DNA from: Lineus longissimus | Taxonomy: Eukaryota > Nemertea > Pilidiophora > Heteronemertea > Lineidae | Direction of reading: 5' to 3' | DNA: 64,000 nt | Assembly (NCBI RefSeq): GCF_910592395.1 | Contig: NC_088313.1 | Span: 15,456,437-15,520,436 of the forward strand | Shown: piece after piece, positions 60,720 to 64,000 of the stretch | Layout of the letters: each line of letters begins with the position of its first letter | Position numbering within the stretch: the stretch's first letter is position 1 | Position numbers and translations under genes: made by a program | The notes under the pieces: model-generated | Database searches by the model: none | The model's input: only the letters and a program-made list of their open reading frames with translations | Told to the model about the DNA's origin: nothing

Positions 60720-60746
60720 GTACATGTGCGTGCGTGCATGCATGCA
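60720..60746. repeat. Alternating purine-pyrimidine tract, 27 nt
   Basis: Strict alternation, including GTGCGTGCGTGCATGCATGC. Such tracts can adopt Z-DNA. Position upstream of the known slit exons. Confidence 0.7.
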
Positions 60747-63700
60747 GCAATGCGTTCTACCCAGGGCTACCGAATATTATATGAACTGTGTTAAAATGAC
60801 TGAAGTGTTTGGGTTACCCTGTAAGTGTTCGTCAGCAACTCATCCAAGTAATTAAGTCGTCGGTCAGAAAAACGGACAATATCCGGGGTTTGACTGAACT
60901 CGGATACAATTCGTGTATCACTTGAGGTTTTCGAATCAAATTCTTCTTTGTTCCAGAGAGATATTTTCTGAAAGTGACAACTCCGAACTCTCACACTGCA
61001 TTGTGACAAAAGGTTAATATGCTATCTGAGACGAATCCATGACCGAAATACATTTCTTTTAAAAATTGACATCTCAAGGTTGGGAGTTGAGGGATGGCGT
61101 CACGTTTCAAAAGACACGCAACCGCGACTGAAGTTCATAATCTCATGTTACTGGGAATCTGAAGAATATGCGGAATTCCAAAACTGTACTGTATTGCGTG
61201 TATTGAGCTTAACAATGCACAGTCTTATAAACTAATTTCAGGTGAAATGCACTATTGATGAATTTAGCATATACATGTAGTTCAAGGACAATCTCTAAGG
61301 GAAAATTTCAATTAATATTTGTCTTCTAAGTTTCAAGCCATTTCTGAGTCTCACCGCCATGATCGGGCCGTCTTGAACGAAAAGAAAAATCAACCACACT
61401 CTTTTCAGCAAGTCTCAAGGGTGCAGTTGTGATGTGAAAAGAACCCCAAGTTAATATTCCTACTGTATTTCATTATACGATGATGTATCGTGTACATCAC
61501 GCTGATGATGGCCGACCCCGAGATTCATTCATAAAAATTGTGAGATTCTGTGATCTATTCGCCACTTGGCTCCAAGCGTTATATACGTATCAACTTCTAC
61601 TCGCCGGCTGACTGATGCGCGAACCACCGCACCCAACACACTGATTGCCTCTTGGACAACGCGAACGTAATCAGGTATAAGGAACGTGAAAATGCCTCAT
61701 CAAAATGCAAATAGATAGATACATCTTGTGTAACGTGCAATCGGCGTGGGTGACAGTCACCGAGATGTTTATTGGGATCGGCTTCACCGAAGAGAATGCA
61801 CCGATACTGCTTGTTTTCGTCATTCCGTCAAGAGTTCACGACATCATGCAGGCACTGGGGTGTAATGCATTTTGAGACGTGTAGTGTAACAGTAGATTTT
61901 AATCGCAATTGAATTGTATGTACGCAGCATGCAGCCGATGCATACATCCCCTATGTATGAATGAACCAAAGACCACAAACATGACTAAGACTTGTTACAA
62001 AGCGTACTGTTGCTGTATTTCCATTAAACAAATGTCATTTGTAACCATACTGAAAAATTTGCATCGTCAAGGGCTCTGATACTCTTTCATTAGAATCATT
62101 TGAACTGATACCCGACTGATGCCAAGTTAGTTTCATCCGAGATTGGTATAACACACTGATCTTGATATCAAATCTATCATTACTACCTGCATAGTTCGGA
62201 TGAAATGAATTCATGCTGTCGCATTGAATGAAGAGGAGAAAAAACGATCGAGAATTGAACATCTCGGTTTCCTTTGAAAGTTGTGTCAGCCTCAGGGTAT
62301 GTTGATGTGAAGGAGTTGTGGACCAGATGACTTTATTTCAAAGATCATTTAGCTGAAGACTGATTGTTCACTGCGTTAGAAAGGCGAACGTTTGCATTTT
62401 GAGCTCTCGCAGATTCTCTTGCAGATTCTTTGGCGCGGTCATGACAGCAGCCCAATCGACTCCGCGTAAGTTACAATGAACACCAAGAGCAAATAGGATT
62501 AGCCTTTGAAAGCATGAAGAAATGCACCTCAGACACACGCCGCGTCCTGCACTAAAGGACATTCTTTCTGATTAATAAAATGCTACGCACGGTAAGGTAT
62601 AGAGGTATTTGTGGTAACCCTATTGACAGGATATTATCAACCTTCTTTCTGCGGCCATAGTCTAGACCAGATAATAGTTGCATTAATGGTTCGTTCTTGC
62701 ATTACTTTGCGTATTTGAAGTTTTTGCGGCCAGAAACTTCCAAAAGCAAAATGTAAAGATAGCTGTTTTATGCTCCAGCAGGAACATATAGAGAGAGAGA
62801 GGTCTTCAGTCATGTCAGTTGTCATCTGAACTGGTAGGGAACACAAATCTGACTTCTGCAGACCTGCCAGTCATTCAGAAACAGCTGTGATGTACACTGC
62901 ATGTACACCACACTGCATGATAAGATTTATATTTCTTGAATATATTCGGCCCATTCTACACAACTCGAATTAGCGTGAGTTCGAAAACAGCGATTTCCAA
63001 TTGAAGGCTTCCCAACAGTTATCCTTTGATAATCACCCAGACCCATATTGTTGGGGTCCACACCTCCAAAGCGCTCAGATCTCACCCAGGCTTGTCCGAC
63101 TGTGAGAGAGAAGAGGATAATAAAGACAACAAAAGGTTTTACTCCAAGTAATGACTGGGTTAGCTTCGAGGTTAAGCCCCCATCATCTGCAGTGGTATTC
63201 TCCGGTTAGATGCCCCGCGGGTTGGCTGTTTGAGAGGCCAATACTGGTATACAGCCCCGGACAATGGGAAATCAGCGTGACAGGTCACGTTGAGAAAGAA
63301 CGGTACATGACTCTACCCCATGGGATGCCACGGATGTGTGTGCACTGTGTATAGGTTGCAGTATAAGGGAAGTATGCTGCTGTTACACGAATACAGTTTG
63401 GCCTTGAGGAGGGTTAAATGCATTTGATACACTAAAAAGGAAATGCGTTGATGCATAGGGGCTGTATCCCTTTTCATTTTGTTACTTCGCTTTAAACACC
63501 TACATGTAAAATATCATTATGCGCCTGAGGGGGACTTCGAAAGAATTGCCCATTCCTGAAACGATGTCTTCGGGATAATCCTGCTGCTCCAACCGCTGAC
63601 TGTCAGGCAAAATCCTTTTCTATCACCACAAACCATTGCAATTCCCAACCTTGCATTCGTGATGATGATTTACCTTCCCGTGACAACCTCAGCAATTCCC

Positions 63701-64000
63701 CACAGTCAACGACCGTGATTCAGCGCGGCATCGCTAAATTGACTAAATCAGCGTGCAAGATGACGCGAACGGTATGCTTCCGTCCTATTTGACATTTGAA
63801 CGTCTTCATTAATTCCAATACATATTTGTCTCACCACGATTCCCATTTCATAAAGGTTCGCGAAATGTAAGAATATTCATCGTCATGTTTCGTAAACAGT
63901 TTGCGACTACTTGCTATATCGCCACCGCGGTGACTGCCATAGAATTTATCACGGTGGACCGTCAATCAATGTCCGGCAATAAATCAGTTGATCCTTGCTA

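Larger units (their letters stand above)
55144..64000. other. 5' intron or upstream region of slit; no supported gene
   Basis: 8.9 kb upstream of D1 LRR1. I looked on the minus strand for an LRRNT exon (CPxxCxC....VDC, IPxxIPxxT, phase-2 donor) and found none, so the preceding exon is probably beyond the window. Isolated exon-like pieces (such as 57164-57317, plus strand) are not convincing. Confidence 0.6.

Noticed and set aside
62368-62562. Minus-strand peptide with VHCNLRG...PKNLQENLRELKMQ, resembling an LRRNT end
   Set aside because: It lacks the CPxxCxC cap cysteines, and no GT donor in the needed phase follows. Probably chance similarity.
1-64000. miR-218, which lies in slit introns in vertebrates
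   Set aside because: No match to its mature sequence or reverse complement was seen by eye in any intron.

Overview
The window is eukaryotic (metazoan) genomic DNA. Almost all recognisable coding sequence belongs to one gene on the minus strand: the axon-guidance ligand slit, split into many small exons with GT-AG introns. By eye I place 30 exons between 55143 (5' side) and 1 (3' side). Together they give 3,190 bp (about 1,063 codons), from the first leucine-rich repeat of domain D1 to the last cysteine of EGF repeat 5. Codon phase is continuous across every junction. The 5' end (signal peptide and D1 LRRNT) was not found in 55144-64000. The 3' end (remaining EGFs, laminin-G, CTCK) lies left of position 1. 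The protein follows the animal Slit pattern closely, including motifs such as SLYDN and NPLYCDCN. The AT-leaning introns, short in the 3' half, and the many ATG/TACATGTA-type words fit a marine invertebrate, perhaps a lophotrochozoan or other non-vertebrate bilaterian. The clade is inference only.

Layout. 1-1532: EGF exons. 1678-3766: D4. 3924-6237: D3. 7898-11011: D2. 11291-13432: D1 LRRCT and LRR6 to LRR4. Introns in this 13 kb are mostly 100-800 bp. A 29.8 kb intron follows (13433-43267). Then a single 72-bp exon (D1 LRR3, 43268-43339), an 11.3 kb intron (43340-54659), and the LRR2 and LRR1 exons (54660-55143). The rest, 55144-64000, has no exon I can support.

Inside the 29.8 kb intron, on the opposite strand, is a complete intronless gene at 41199-42374. 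It encodes a secreted 391-residue protein with two C-type-lectin-like domains, a TATA box and a good start context. It is the only other confident protein-coding gene.

The exon phases are modular. Each whole LRR domain is bounded by phase-1 introns, and its inner repeats are separated by phase-2 introns. D3 departs from this because its last repeat and LRRCT share one exon of exactly 72+164 bp. Non-coding structure includes a ten-copy 53-bp minisatellite, a 16-bp repeat array, several inverted repeats, a homeodomain-like AT-rich cluster and a truncated tRNA-like sequence. I saw no CRISPR, rRNA, intact tRNA or complete transposon.
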